In this document: piece by piece, positions 38,108 to 47,598 of the stretch | Layout of the letters: every line of letters starts with the position of its first letter | How positions within the stretch are numbered: the stretch's first letter is position 1 | Translations under genes and position numbers: made by a program | Assembly (NCBI GenBank): GCA_963796195.1 | Contig: CAWCKS010000003.1 | Span: forward strand, 248,001 to 312,000 | DNA length: 64,000 bases | Direction of reading: 5' to 3' | Origin: CAWCKS01 sp963796195 | Lineage (GTDB): Bacteria > Pseudomonadota > Alphaproteobacteria > Rhizobiales > Xanthobacteraceae | Notes under the pieces: model-generated | Databases searched by the model: none | The model's input: the letters and a program-made list of their open reading frames with translations, nothing else | Told to the model about the DNA's origin: nothing

Positions 38108-39274
38108 ATGATCAACGCAGGCTCGCTTCTCGGCGGCCTTGTCGCCGCCATCCTGCTGTTCATCGCGCCCGGCTTTGCGGAAGACACCGTCAAGGTCGGC
38201 CTGCTGGTGCCGCTGAGTGGCCCGTTCACGCCGACCGGCAAGCAGATGATTGCCGGCGCAAAACTCTACATGCAGCAGAATGGCGACGCGGTCGCAAGCA
38301 AGAAGATCGAGCTGATCGTCAAGGATGATGGCGGCAATCCCGATAACACCAAGCGCCTCGCGCAGGAATTGATCGTCAACGACAAGGTGTCGGTGCTGGC
38401 CGGCTTTGCGCTCACTCCTGGCGCGCTTGCAGTCGCGCCGCTCGCGACCGAAGCCAAGGTGCTCGAGATCTCGATGCTGGCGGCGACCGCCATCGTCACC
38501 GAGCGTTCGCCGTTCATCGTACGCGCCAGCTTCTCGGTGCCGCAGTCAATCACGCCGTTGGCCGACTGGGCCTCGAAGAACGGCATCAAGACGGTGGTAT
38601 CGGTGGTCTCCGACTTCGCGCCCGGCATCGACATCGAGACCAACTTCAAGCAGCGTTTTGAGGCGGCCGGCGGCAAGGTCGTGGACGCCTTGCGCGTGCC
38701 ACTGTCGTCGAACGATTTTGCGCCGGCACTGCAGCGCGTGACCGATACCAAGCCCGATGCCGTCATGGTGTTCGTTCCCGCCAGCATCGGCCCGATCTTC
38801 CTGCGCCAGATGGTCGAACGGGGGCTCGATAAATCCGGCATGAAAATCATCGCCGACGGCAGCCTTACCGAAGATGATATCCTCAACCCGATTGGCGACG
38901 CCGCGCTCGGCATCATCACCTCGCAGCCCTATTCGGCCGCGCACGACAGCCCGGAGAACAAGGCGTTTGTTGCCGCGTTCAAGCAGGCCAATGGCGGGAT
39001 GCGGCCGAACTTCGTCGCTGTGCACGCCTACGACGGCATGCGCATGGTCTACGAGGCGCTGAAGAAGACGGGTGGCAAGGCTGACGGCGAGGCGCTGGTC
39101 GGCGCCATCAAGGGCATGAGCTGGGTCTCACCGCGTGGACCGGTATCGATCGATCCGGCGACGCGCGAGATGATCCAGAATGTCTATATCCGCAAGGTCG
39201 AGAAGAAGGACGGCGAGCTCTACAATGTGGAGTTCGAAACCATCGCGAACGTGAAGGATCCGTCGAAGAAGTAA
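38108..39274 (+). CDS. ABC transporter substrate-binding protein (branched-chain amino acid type)
   Basis: A 388-residue periplasmic binding protein of the Peripla_BP_6/LivJ type. The signal peptide ends near APGFAEDT; the mature start VKVGLLVPLSGPFTPTGKQM is typical, with SDFAPGIDIETNF and VHAYDGMRMVYEAL as later landmarks. The ATG at 38108 follows GGGGGA. No permease or ATPase genes lie nearby, so it is an orphan subunit working with a distant system. Ligands of this group in rhizobia include amino acids and aromatic acids. Confidence 0.87.
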   Translation: MINAGSLLGGLVAAILLFIAPGFAEDTVKVGLLVPLSGPFTPTGKQMIAGAKLYMQQNGDAVASKKIELIVKDDGGNPDNTKRLAQELIVNDKVSVLAGFALTPGALAVAPLATEAKVLEISMLAATAIVTERSPFIVRASFSVPQSITPLADWASKNGIKTVVSVVSDFAPGIDIETNFKQRFEAAGGKVVDALRVPLSSNDFAPALQRVTDTKPDAVMVFVPASIGPIFLRQMVERGLDKSGMKIIADGSLTEDDILNPIGDAALGIITSQPYSAAHDSPENKAFVAAFKQANGGMRPNFVAVHAYDGMRMVYEALKKTGGKADGEALVGAIKGMSWVSPRGPVSIDPATREMIQNVYIRKVEKKDGELYNVEFETIANVKDPSKK

Positions 39275-39279
39275 GTCCT

Positions 39280-39365
39280 CGTAGGATGGGTTGAGCGGAG
39301 CGAAACCCATCGCGAGCTTGCTCGCTTGCCATTGATGGGTTTCGCTCCGCTCAACCCATCCTACG
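39280..39365. repeat. long inverted repeat with 32-bp perfect arms
   Basis: The left arm (39280-39311, CGTAGGATGGGTTGAGCGGA start) and right arm (39334-39365) are exact inverse complements. The 22-base loop contains its own GCGAGC/GCTCGC hairpin. It starts 5 bp after the binding-protein stop and can act as a terminator. The GTAGGATGGGTTGAGCG sequence is a dispersed element of many proteobacteria. Confidence 0.85.
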
Positions 39366-39384
39366 AAACAATAAAGTGATTACC

Positions 39385-40486
39385 ATGCGCCGCTCCCTGC
39401 CCCCGTTCCGCGCCGACCACGTCGGCTCGCTGCTGCGTTCGCCGCGCCTGAAGGACGCGCGCGCCAAACACGCCGTTGATCAACTCACCAAGGCTGAACT
39501 CGCTGCCATCGAAGATGCCGAGATCAAGACGATCATCGCAAAGCAGGAGGCGGTCGGCCTTGCCAGCATCACCGACGGCGAATTCCGCCGCGCCTACTGG
39601 CATTTCGACTTTCTGTCCGGTCTCGATGGCGTCGAGATGGTCGAAGCGGAAGGCATCAAGTTTGCCGGCGTGACGTCGAAGGCCGAGGCGCCGTTCGTGA
39701 AGGGCAAGCTCGGCTCGAAAAGCCATCCGCAAGTCGCGCATTTCGCGTTTCTGAAGGCGAACACGAAGCGCACGCCGAAGATGACGATCCCGAGCCCGTC
39801 GATGCTGCACTATCGCGGCGGACGGAAGATGATCGATCGAACCGCTTATCCGACGATGGAGGAGTTCTATCGCGATCTCGGCCAGGCCTATAAGCAGGTG
39901 GTCGCCCAGTTCTACGCCGCCGGCTGCCGCTACCTGCAGCTCGACGACTGCAGCTTCGCCTATCTCTGTGATACCGAGCAGCGCAGGATGCTGGCTGATC
40001 GCGGCGACGATCCACAGAAGCAGGCCGACATCTATGCCGGCATGATCAATGCCGCGCTCGACGGCCGGCCCAAGGATCTCGTGGTGTCGACCCATGTCTG
40101 CCGCGGCAACTTCCGTTCCACCTTCATCGCGTCGGGCGGCTACGAGCCGATCGCCGATCTCCTGTTCAACAGGGTCAATGTCGACGCCTACTTCCTCGAA
40201 TGGGACTTCTGATCGCGCCGGCGGTTTCGAGCCGCTGCGCTTTTTGCCGAAGCACAAGACCGTGGTGCTCGGCCTGATCACCTCGAAGACCGGCGCCATC
40301 GAGAACAAGGATTTCGTGAAACGCCGCATCGACGAGGCCACGAAGTTTGTCTCGCTCGACCAGCTCTGCCTGTCGCCGCAATGCGGTTTTGCCTCGACCG
40401 AGGAAGGCAACGTGCTGGCCGAAGACGAGCAATGGGCCAAGCTCAGGCTGGTCGCCGAGCTGGCGGACGAGGTGTGGGGGCGGTGA
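39385..40486 (+). pseudogene. frameshifted cobalamin-independent methionine synthase (MetE C-terminal) family protein
   Basis: 1102 nt, one over a codon multiple. The first frame has FRADHVGSLLRSPRL, ITDGEFRRAYWHFDFL, CRYLQLDDCSFAYLCD and VSTHVCRGNF, and ends at WDF. After one extra T near 40207, the next frame continues SDRAGGFEPLRFLP, LGLITSKTGAIE and LSPQCGFAST. Joined, it is a 366-residue protein of the short MetE-like group; the Zn Cys in SPQCGF is present. It is annotated in relatives as 5-methyltetrahydropteroyltriglutamate-homocysteine methyltransferase, but short forms may use other methyl donors. A related gene is at 59580. Confidence 0.82.
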
Positions 40487-40522
40487 CAGGCGGTTTCGCG
40501 TTCAATAGGCGGGAGGGTGATG

Positions 40523-40793
40523 ATGGCGACCATGTTCGTAAGGCACACGGTCTCGGACTACAAGGTGTGGCGCAAGGCCTACGATGACTTCGCGCCGGTT
40601 CAGAAGGCGAAGGGCGTCACCGCACAGGTGGTCTACCGCGCCGCACGACAATCCGAACGACATCACGGTGACGCACGAATTCGCATCGATCGCCGCCGCG
40701 CAGGCGTTTGCAGCAAGCAGCGAACTGAAAGACGCGATGCAGGGCGCCGGCGTGGTCGGCGCGCCGGCCATCTGGTTCACCAACAAGGCGTAG
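40523..40793 (+). pseudogene. frameshifted ABM-superfamily (antibiotic monooxygenase-like) small protein
   Basis: 271 nt. The first frame gives MFVRHTVSDYKVWRKAYDDF and runs to VYRA. Near 40644 an extra base shifts to a frame reading NPNDITVTHEFASIAAAQAF to the end IWFTNKA. Joined, it is an 89-residue ferredoxin-like fold protein of the dimeric alpha-beta barrel type. GGGAGG precedes the start. Function unknown. It lies 37 bp after the MetE-like gene. Confidence 0.72.
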
Positions 40794-40808
40794 GAAGTTC
40801 TTTGGGAT

Positions 40809-41102
40809 CTATTCCAGCGTCACCGCGATGACGCCGGCGCTCATCATGCCAAGCGCCTTCGCGGCGCTGATCGACACATCGATGATGCGACCGTGCTTGA
40901 ACGGCCCACGATCGGTAACGCGGCACTGAATCGACTTGTTGCCGTGAATGACCTTGACGATGGTGCCGAATGGCAACGTTCGGTGGGCACAGGTCATCTG
41001 CCCGGATGCGGTGCCAGCGTAATATGACGCAAGCCCACGCTGACCAGCATCAGCCGCGCCACTCAGCGCGACGAGTCCCAACGCCAACGCAATGCGAACC
41101 AT
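40809..41102 (-). CDS. RlpA-like double-psi beta-barrel protein
   Basis: A 97-residue exported protein: signal peptide (ALALGLVALSGAADA), then the RlpA/DPBB core ASYYAGTASGQMTCAHRTLP, FGTIVKVIHGNKSIQCRVTD, DRGPFKHGRIIDVS. It lacks the SPOR domain of full RlpA and is a minimal form common in rhizobia. RlpA proteins bind or cut denuded peptidoglycan glycan strands at septa; for the minimal form the activity is unproven. The 212-bp region upstream holds no supported gene. Confidence 0.82.
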   Translation of the reverse strand: MVRIALALGLVALSGAADAGQRGLASYYAGTASGQMTCAHRTLPFGTIVKVIHGNKSIQCRVTDRGPFKHGRIIDVSISAAKALGMMSAGVIAVTLE

Positions 41103-41314
41103 GTGGCCGTCCCAGCCCGAGAGGGCTGGACGCGCAATGCGGAGAAGGCGCGTTTCGTTCCGTGGCCGACGAAAGGCGGGCCACCCCTGCGCTGTGCGCG
41201 TGACTAAGTGTCAGTGGCAAATCGCTGTGCAAGCCATTGCGTTTATGCAACTCTTTCGGTTCCATGACGCTTTGGCTCGATTTCTATCGATCACGCCATC
41301 ACACGGAACCGACG

Positions 41315-42253
41315 ATGCCCATCACTCTCGACCCCTCCGCCGCCGCGCTGATCAAGGCATTTCGCGACGCCGGCCGTCCGCCGCTAGACACGCTGTCGCC
41401 CGTTGATGCGCGCGCGGCGTCGGCGCTCGGCCGCGCGATCGTGCAACCCGAGCCGCGAGAGATGAGGCGCGTCGACAATCTCGACGCGCCGGCGCCGGAT
41501 GGTCCGATTCCACTGCGCGTCTACACACCGAACAGCGCGCCAGCAAACGCCGCCGGGCTCGTGTTCTATCATGGCGGCGGCTGGACCATCGGCGACCTCG
41601 ATGGTTACGACGTGCTGTGCCGACAGATCGCCGACAAGTCTGGGCTGGTCGTCGCGTCGGTCGACTATCGCCTCGCGCCAGAGCACAAGTTTCCGGCGGC
41701 CGTGATCGACACGATCGCGGCCACCGAGTGGATCGCGGCGAATGCGACGACGCTCGGTTTCGATTCGGCCAGAATGTTTGTCGGCGGCGACAGCGCTGGC
41801 GGCAATCTCGCCGCCGTCGTCTCGATCCACGCGCGCGACCGTGGCGGGCCGAAAATCGCGGGCCAGGTGCTGATCTATCCGAGTGTTGATGCGCGCATGC
41901 ATCACCCATCGCACCGCGATCCGGAAACCAGCGTGCTTTTGACTCACGCGATGACCAAGTATTTCTTCGGTCATTACCTGAACGGACCCGCCGACGCCGC
42001 CGACTGGCGTGCGTCGCCCGGCCGGGTGCAGGACCTGTCGCGGCTGCCTGAAGCGTTCGTCATCACCGCGCGCGCCGATCCGCTCTATGACGAAGGCGAG
42101 GAGTTCTCGCAGCGCCTGCGTGATGCCGGCGTCAAGGTGACCCACACGAGTTATGCCGGCCAGTTCCACGGCTTCATCACTCTGGGCCGGCTGATCCCGC
42201 AAGCCAATCAGCTGGTCAGCGAGATCAGCCTGTGGCTGAAGCAGCGTGCGTGA
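41315..42253 (+). CDS. alpha/beta hydrolase (HSL-family esterase)
   Basis: A 312-residue carboxylesterase of the hormone-sensitive-lipase group. The oxyanion motif is FYHGGGWTIGD, the nucleophile motif GGDSAGGNLA, and the acid and base residues are in ADPLYDEGEEF and GQFHGF. The frame is open to 41237, but the ATG at 41315 with GGAA upstream gives the normal N-terminus (LDPSAAALI). Hydrolyses short acyl esters; the substrate is unknown. It is convergent with the toxin gene. Confidence 0.88.
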   Translation: MPITLDPSAAALIKAFRDAGRPPLDTLSPVDARAASALGRAIVQPEPREMRRVDNLDAPAPDGPIPLRVYTPNSAPANAAGLVFYHGGGWTIGDLDGYDVLCRQIADKSGLVVASVDYRLAPEHKFPAAVIDTIAATEWIAANATTLGFDSARMFVGGDSAGGNLAAVVSIHARDRGGPKIAGQVLIYPSVDARMHHPSHRDPETSVLLTHAMTKYFFGHYLNGPADAADWRASPGRVQDLSRLPEAFVITARADPLYDEGEEFSQRLRDAGVKVTHTSYAGQFHGFITLGRLIPQANQLVSEISLWLKQRA

Positions 42254-42279
42254 CTTGGCGGCCCACGAGGTTGGTTGGT

Positions 42280-42597
42280 CTAGCGCTTCTCTCTGGCAAG
42301 AATCTCGGGGAAATTGCGCCGCTCGTGCAACACGCGGACGACCTGGGCGATGTCATTTCGCGCGCGGTAGAAGATGAGGTAGGGCGACACGCGTACAGCA
42401 CGCAATCCCGGCATGATGTCGTCGCGCGAACGCCAGACGGTCGCTTCAGCCGACAAACGCTTGGCGGCTTCATCGATCTCTCGAACGAGCCTGTCGGCCA
42501 CCTCCGGCGAGGCAACGCGTGCGTAGTAGTGCCAAACGTCTTTCAGGTCCTGCGTCGCTCTTGGCGCCCAGACGACCTGTCTATGTTGCCTTGGCAT
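42280..42597 (-). CDS. RelE/ParE family toxin
   Basis: A 105-residue protein with the ParE fold pattern: VVWAPRATQDLKDVWHYYA, EIDEAAKRLS, and the C-terminal GLRAVRVSPYLIFYRARNDI followed by VVRVLHERR. ParE toxins poison gyrase; RelE relatives cut mRNA, and the missing strong catalytic residues favour the ParE side. Its start overlaps the antitoxin gene by 17 bp, the common antitoxin-then-toxin order. Confidence 0.85.
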   Translation of the reverse strand: MPRQHRQVVWAPRATQDLKDVWHYYARVASPEVADRLVREIDEAAKRLSAEATVWRSRDDIMPGLRAVRVSPYLIFYRARNDIAQVVRVLHERRNFPEILAREKR

Positions 42598-42802
42598 GCT
42601 CTTCGCGGGCCTGCCGGATCACCTCTTCAACATCGAGCTCTTGCCCGAGGCCCGCATCGAGCTCCTGGATGCCGATTTCGATTTCCGCGCGCAATTGCGA
42701 CAGCGCCTCGACGCGATCCAGAAGTTCGCGCGCAAGCTGCTCCTGCGCCGCTTCGGGGAGCGCTGAAATCTTGCTGATCGCTATTTCGAGCGTCTTGACC
42801 AT
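42581..42802 (-). CDS. cognate antitoxin of the ParE-like toxin
   Basis: A 73-residue acidic helical protein starting MVKTLEIAISKISALPEAAQ at an ATG at 42802; the open frame runs further upstream without support. The N-terminal part suggests an addiction-module antitoxin, and the C-terminal acidic tail (ELDVEEVIRQAREEHA) would wrap the toxin. It precedes and overlaps the toxin gene; together they form a type II module that probably represses its own promoter. Confidence 0.78.
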   Translation of the reverse strand: MVKTLEIAISKISALPEAAQEQLARELLDRVEALSQLRAEIEIGIQELDAGLGQELDVEEVIRQAREEHAKAT

Positions 42803-42913
42803 GCGATCGGTTATATAGCACGGAGTTTGTTCGCGGGCCAGAACGCGTTTATCCCGTCGATGCATGTTCGATCGCGGTGCCAGAGACCGGAGAGTGCCTT
42901 TGGGAGGAGTCCG

Positions 42914-43246
42914 ATGCGCGTGATGATCGCGTTTGCAACGCTGGTGCTCGTTGCGGGAAACTCGACGCACGCCCAGGACGTGCCGGGCATCGAGAACTGC
43001 ATGGCCGAAAAGCAGATCGAGCGGCGCACCGGCTGCCTGCAGAGCGACATCAATTTCCTGAAGACGCAGATCGCGACCGAAGTCGGCAAGGCCAAAGCCG
43101 AGGCGCAGGCCAAGCTCGACGATGCCATGAAGCAGATCGATGCGCTGAAGCTGCTGGTCGCGGGCCTGCAGGCGCAGCTCAAGCAGGTGCAAGCTGATCT
43201 CGTGGACGCGAAAGCGAAGGTCGATCCGAAGCCGCCGTCGAAGTGA
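42914..43246 (+). CDS. small exported coiled-coil protein
   Basis: A 110-residue protein with a signal peptide (MRVMIAFATLVLVAGNSTHA) and an AQDVPGIENCMAEKQIERR start with two Cys. A heptad coiled coil follows (about 48-105, DDAMKQIDALKLLVAGLQAQ) and a Pro/Lys tail. The ATG at 42914 follows GGAGGAG. It probably oligomerises in the periplasm; no family recognised. Confidence 0.75.
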   Translation: MRVMIAFATLVLVAGNSTHAQDVPGIENCMAEKQIERRTGCLQSDINFLKTQIATEVGKAKAEAQAKLDDAMKQIDALKLLVAGLQAQLKQVQADLVDAKAKVDPKPPSK

Positions 43247-43325
43247 GGACGTAACGATCAGTCAGTAGGAAAAGTTGTCGTCACTTGCAGCGCGTTGCGA
43301 AGATGTAGCGCAAATGAACGGCCAC

Positions 43326-43454
43326 TCACGCCGTGTGGTGGGACGTGAAGCTGCGAGGCGCGTCGGCGTAATCAGCGTTGTACTTGCCGACGCCGATCAT
43401 GAAGGTGGCGATGGCAAGGGCTGCGACGATGATCAGGGCTTTGGTGGCTTTCAT
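43326..43454 (-). CDS. 42-residue small membrane or exported peptide
   Basis: An ATG at 43454, 5 bases after AGGAGA, opens 42 codons to a TGA at 43326-43328. The product begins MKATKALIIVAALAIATFMI: a basic N-terminus and one hydrophobic helix, then a hydrophilic tail with Tyr, Asp and His (KYNADYADAPRS). The ribosome-binding site and the signal-like helix support a real gene. It is too short to classify. It lies downstream of rpoH on the same strand, 170 bp away. Confidence 0.65.
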   Translation of the reverse strand: MKATKALIIVAALAIATFMIGVGKYNADYADAPRSFTSHHTA

Positions 43455-43574
43455 AGCGGTCTCCTGTGACAGAAACTCTATGATGAGTTCTCGGCTTTCG
43501 ACGTGACCGGGGTCACTGAGTGGCCGGGGCTCCAGAAAGTTCCGCGTGTTAGTCGTGGCGTCCGACAGGAACGA

Positions 43575-43602
43575 TCATGCCCGGCGCGACGGCCGGGCAT
43601 GA
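43575..43602 (-). terminator. hairpin after rpoH
   Basis: TCATGCCCGGC (43575-43585) pairs perfectly with GCCGGGCATGA (43592-43602) around a 6-base loop, about 25 bp beyond the rpoH stop. An 11-bp stem without a T run: termination or 3'-end protection is plausible. Confidence 0.45.
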
Positions 43603-43626
43603 GGTAATTCAGACCGCACAACGTCT

Positions 43627-44538
43627 TCAGACGTGCGCCGGTTCCCGCAGCTTCGCAGCGGCAGCATCCTGGCGTGCGATCTCGCTCTTGACCGCGGCCT
43701 GCACCTTCTCAAAGGCGCGGACCTCGATCTGACGCACGCGCTCGCGCGACACGCCGAACTCGGCGGCGAGGTCTTCGAGCGTCATCGGCTCATCGGCGAG
43801 GCGACGCGCCTCGAAGATGCGCCGTTCGCGCGGATTGAGCACGCCCATCGCGCCGGTCAGCGCCTTGTGGCGATGATCGTACTCTTCGCCCTCGGCCATG
43901 CGGACTTCCTGGTTCGGCGTGTTGTCGACGAGCCAGTCCTGCCATTCGCCGGGATCGCCGTCGTCGCGGATCGGCGAGTTCAGCGAGGCGTCGCCGCCAA
44001 GCCGGCGGTTCATCTCGATGACGTCCTGTTCGGTGACGCCGAGTCGCTTGGCGATGGTCTGCACCTGATCCGGGCGCATATCGCCCTCGTCGAGCGCGGA
44101 AATCTTGCTCTTCGCCTTGCGAAGGTTGAAGAACAGCTTTTTCTGGTTCGCCGTGGTTCCCATCTTCACGAGCGACCACGAGCGCAGAATGTATTCTTGA
44201 ATCGACGCCTTGATCCACCACATGGCGTAGGTGGCAAGCCGGAACCCCTTCTCGGGTTCGAAGCGTTTCACCGCCTGCATCAAACCAACGTTGCCTTCGG
44301 AGACAACCTCGGAGATCGGCAGGCCATAGCCGCGATAGCCCATCGCGATCTTGGCGACGAGGCGAAGGTGGCTGGTGACGAGTTTGTGTGCCGCGTCCCG
44401 ATCGCCATGCTCACGCCAGCGCTTGGCGAGCATGTACTCTTCTTGCGGTTCCAGCATCGGGAACTTGCGGATTTCTGAAAGGTACCGGGCGAGACCGGAT
44501 TCGGCGGTCAGGACCGGCAGGGCAGCAGTGCGGGCCAT
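43627..44538 (-). CDS. rpoH: RNA polymerase sigma-32 factor
   Basis: A 303-residue heat-shock sigma factor. Region 2 includes ISEVVSEGNVGLMQAVKRFEPEKG and the diagnostic FRLATYAMWWIKASIQEYIL; the RpoH box is QKKLFFNLRKAKSKI; region 4 ends with VSRERVRQIEVRAFEKVQ. It directs core polymerase to chaperone and protease genes. Alphaproteobacteria often have two or three RpoH paralogues; which one this is cannot be told. The upstream region has an AT-rich stretch and a GTCACG/CGTGAC dyad (44700-44715) that may be regulatory. Confidence 0.94.
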   Translation of the reverse strand: MARTAALPVLTAESGLARYLSEIRKFPMLEPQEEYMLAKRWREHGDRDAAHKLVTSHLRLVAKIAMGYRGYGLPISEVVSEGNVGLMQAVKRFEPEKGFRLATYAMWWIKASIQEYILRSWSLVKMGTTANQKKLFFNLRKAKSKISALDEGDMRPDQVQTIAKRLGVTEQDVIEMNRRLGGDASLNSPIRDDGDPGEWQDWLVDNTPNQEVRMAEGEEYDHRHKALTGAMGVLNPRERRIFEARRLADEPMTLEDLAAEFGVSRERVRQIEVRAFEKVQAAVKSEIARQDAAAAKLREPAHV

Positions 44539-44769
44539 TTAAGAGCCCTCCAATTTGTTCAGGTCCCCGATAGCGGCGGACCAGGCAGCGCTCTGCTGTG
44601 TCAAAGCCAAAGTCGCTGCGAAGTTTCGTACGTTGGGACATCTCCAACGCACGTGCAGCATACACGAAAGATTATGTCTTGGGGAAGGATTTCGATGCCG
44701 TCACGTTGCCGTGACGCTGATTAAAGTATTGTAATATTGAGGTTTTTCAAGACCCCCTGCGACATCCGG

Positions 44770-45770
44770 TCACCTATGTTGACCCTTCAGGGCGGCCCGC
44801 AGCCGGGCCAGATCCTCGGGCCAATCCGTCTCGAATTCGAGGATTTCCCCGGTCTGTGGATGTTCCAGGGTCAGGCGGTAGGCGTGCAGAGCCTGGCGGC
44901 CGAATCGGGCGAGCTCGGCCTGGGCCGCGTCGGACAGTTGGCTGGCCTTGGTCTTGAAGCCGGCGCCGTAGGTTGCGTCGCCCAGCAGCGGGTGACCGAT
45001 GTGGCTCATATGGACCCGAATCTGGTGCGTGCGTCCCGTCTCCAGCTCGAGTGCGAGGCTCGCGGCGACCGGTTTGCCGTCGCGGCCCGCAAAGTCTCGA
45101 GCCGTCGCCAATGGGTAAGCGCGACGCGGCCTTGCTTGCGCACCGCCATTTTCTCGCGCGCGGTGGCGTGGCGGCCGATCGGCTGGTCCACCGTGCCTGA
45201 CGGCATGGTGGGCGCGCCCCAGCAGATCGCGAGGTAACCGCGGCGCAGCGCGCCGGTGCGGCCGTGATCGGCGAACTGTTTTGTCAGCGACTGGTGCGCG
45301 CGATCGGTCTTGGCGACCACGAGCAGGCCGGAGGTGTTCTTGTCGAGCCGGTGTACGATGCCGGGCCGCCTGACCCCGCCGATGCCGGAGAGGCTTGCGC
45401 CGCAATGGGCGATCAGTGCGTTCACCAGCGTGCCGGAGTCGTGGCCGGCGGCCGGATGCACGACGAGGCCGGCCGGCTTGTTGATGACGATGATGGCGTC
45501 GTCTTCGTAGACAATGTCGAGCGGGATGTTTTCGCCTTGCGGCTCGGCCGGCTGCGGCGGCGGCACGCCGACGGTGATCATGTCACCGGCGCCGACATGG
45601 AACGCCGGATCGGTGAGCGCGCGATCGCCTGACCTGATCCGGCCGTCGAGGATCAGGGCCTTCAGCCGCGAGCGCGACAGCTCGGGGATTTTCCTCGCCA
45701 GCACGCGGTCGAGCCGCTCCCCGGCATCCTCCGCCGCGATCTCGATATCAACGGTTCGCGCGTCGTTCAT
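44770..45770 (-). pseudogene. rluD: 23S rRNA pseudouridine synthase RluD-type, frameshifted (probable sequencing indel)
   Basis: An RluA-family enzyme that isomerises uridines in 23S rRNA helix 69. The first frame has an N-terminal S4-like domain (GERLDRVLARKIPELSRSRLKALI) and the catalytic motif RPGIVHRLDKNTSGLLVVAKT, running to THWRRLET. Near 45096 one base is missing, and the frame then continues FAGRDGKPVAA, TGRTHQIRVHMSHIGHPLLGD and the C-terminal DWPEDLARLRAAL. The 1001 nt are one short of a codon multiple. Joined length is about 333 residues, normal. All motifs are intact, so the break is probably technical. Confidence 0.88.
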
Positions 45771-45826
45771 CGCTTCACTCCGCTGCGCGGCTGTGATACG
45801 CGACCGCGACGAAACAGGAAATTTGC

Positions 45827-47159
45827 ATGACAAGACGCAAATTCTTTTTGGGCGCCGCCGCCGCGCTCACGCCGTATCCGGCCTTCGCCGCAGCGCCCGA
45901 CCTCCGGACAATCGCGCGCGACGGCTATCTCTACGTGCTGCCGCTGCTCGAGATGGCCGCGACGCGGGCGCGACTCCTCGCCAACGGCGCGTCGCAGAAC
46001 ACGATCTACTCCCGCCGCAACCTCGCCGACGCGTCGAGCCGCGCGGTCACTTCGCCGAACAACGACACACTTTATTCGGTGGCATGGCTCGATCTCACCG
46101 CGGGTCCGGTCACCGCGACCTTGCCCGATGTCGGCCAGCGCTACTTTTCGCTGCAGCTGATGGACATGTACACCAACAATTTCGCTGTGCTCGGCACGCG
46201 GACCACCGGCTCCAGCGACTGCGAAATTCACCATCGTCGGCCCGAATGACGCGATCGGCGCGGCGGACCGCAACGTGTTGCGCTCGCCGACGCCGCACGT
46301 CTGGGCGCTCGCCCGCGTGCTGGTCGACGGGCCCGATGATCTTGACGCGGCACGCACGGCGCAAGCCGGCATTGTGATCGACGGGCCGAAGGTCGCGGGC
46401 AAGCCGCGCACCTCGACCGTTACCGCGGTGGCGCAGGACGCGAAGTGGCAGGACGTGTTTGCCGAAGCCAACCGCCTGCTCGCCGAGGAACGCCCGCCGG
46501 TTACAGACATTGCGATGCTGCTCCGCATCGCGCCGCTCGGCATCGGCCCTGACGCCGCGTTCAACCCCGACGCCTTCTCCGACTGCGAGCGCGAGGCGAT
46601 CGCCGCCGGTGTCGCGGACGCACGCGCGCTGGTGATCGACCCGCGCAACCGCGGCCAGGCGGTGCAGGGCTGGTACTATCCCGGCCCGACGCTCGGCATC
46701 TGGGGCCAGGACTACGGCGCGCGCGCCGTGGTCGCGCGCACCGGGCTTGCGGCGTTGCCGCGCGACGAGGCGATGTACATGCGCCCCGAAGGCACCGACG
46801 GCAGCGCGCTCTACGATGGCCGCAAGATGTGGCAGATTCATTTTGCTCCGGGTCAGCTGCCGCCAGTCAGCGGCTTCTGGTCGCTCACCATGTACGAGCG
46901 TACTCCGGACGGCCAGTCGTTTTTCACCGAGAACGCCTTGAAGCGTTACGCCATTGGCAACCGCACGCCGGGCCTGAAGACCAACGACGACGGCACGCTC
47001 GACATCTGGATCGGCCACAACGATCCGGGCGAGGGGCGGCAGGCCAACTGGCTGCCGGCGCCAGCAGGATCCTTCACGATGACGCTGCGGGCCTACCTGC
47101 CGGCGCGCAGCCTGCTCAATGGCGACTACAAGCTGCCGCCGATGACGCCGGCCGGTTAA
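45827..47159 (+). pseudogene. frameshifted DUF1254-domain exported protein
   Basis: 1333 nt, one over a codon multiple. The N-terminus is a twin-arginine-type signal (MTRRKFFLGAAAALTPYPAF). The first frame has PLLEMAATRARLLANGA, TSPNNDTLYSVAWLDL and LMDMYTNNFAVLG to TTGSS; an extra T near 46219 shifts to the frame that holds WYYPGPTLGIWGQDYGARA and WSLTMYERTPDGQSFF, the DUF1254/DUF1214 C-terminal pair. Joined, it is a 443-residue periplasmic protein of unknown role. Transcribed away from rluD with 56 bp between them. Confidence 0.82.
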
Positions 47160-47226
47160 CCCTGCGCCAAGCGGCATCGCACGGACAGGCTTGCCATCGA
47201 ACGTGGCTTCGTGGGACTGGTGCCTT

Positions 47227-47577
47227 ATGACCGACAAGGTGACCGATTCCGCAAACGCCGAAATGAGCCCGGAACAGGCCGCGCTGCTCGCACGGCGCGT
47301 TCGCCTGATGATGGTGATCGCGGGATTGACCACCGCGATCGGCATGGCCGCGATCCTGGTCACGATCGGCTACCGGCTCTATCGGGGCGAGGGCTCGTCG
47401 ACGCCGGTCAGCGAGATCACCGCGACGCTGCCGAAGGGCGCGCGCATCACCTCGACGGCTGTTTCCGCCGATCGCGTCGTAGTCACCGTCGAGACGCCGG
47501 CTGGGCTCGAGATCCGCACCTTTGACGCGCGCACGTTGAAGCTGACGGGGCGGCTGCGCTTTGCGACGGAGCCGTGA
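47227..47577 (+). CDS. single-TM protein, DUF6476-like
   Basis: A 116-residue protein starting MTDKVTDSANAEMSPEQ. It has one TM helix (about 27-49, LMMVIAGLTTAIGMAAILVTIGY) and a short C-terminal periplasmic beta domain (SEITATLPKGARITSTAVSA, VETPAGLEIRTFD). Small proteins of this kind often sit beside rluD in alphaproteobacteria (DUF6476); that label is from memory. An alternative start at 47191 lacks support. Function unknown. Confidence 0.65.
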   Translation: MTDKVTDSANAEMSPEQAALLARRVRLMMVIAGLTTAIGMAAILVTIGYRLYRGEGSSTPVSEITATLPKGARITSTAVSADRVVVTVETPAGLEIRTFDARTLKLTGRLRFATEP

Positions 47578-47598
47578 GGGGCGCGATACGGCCCCCAA

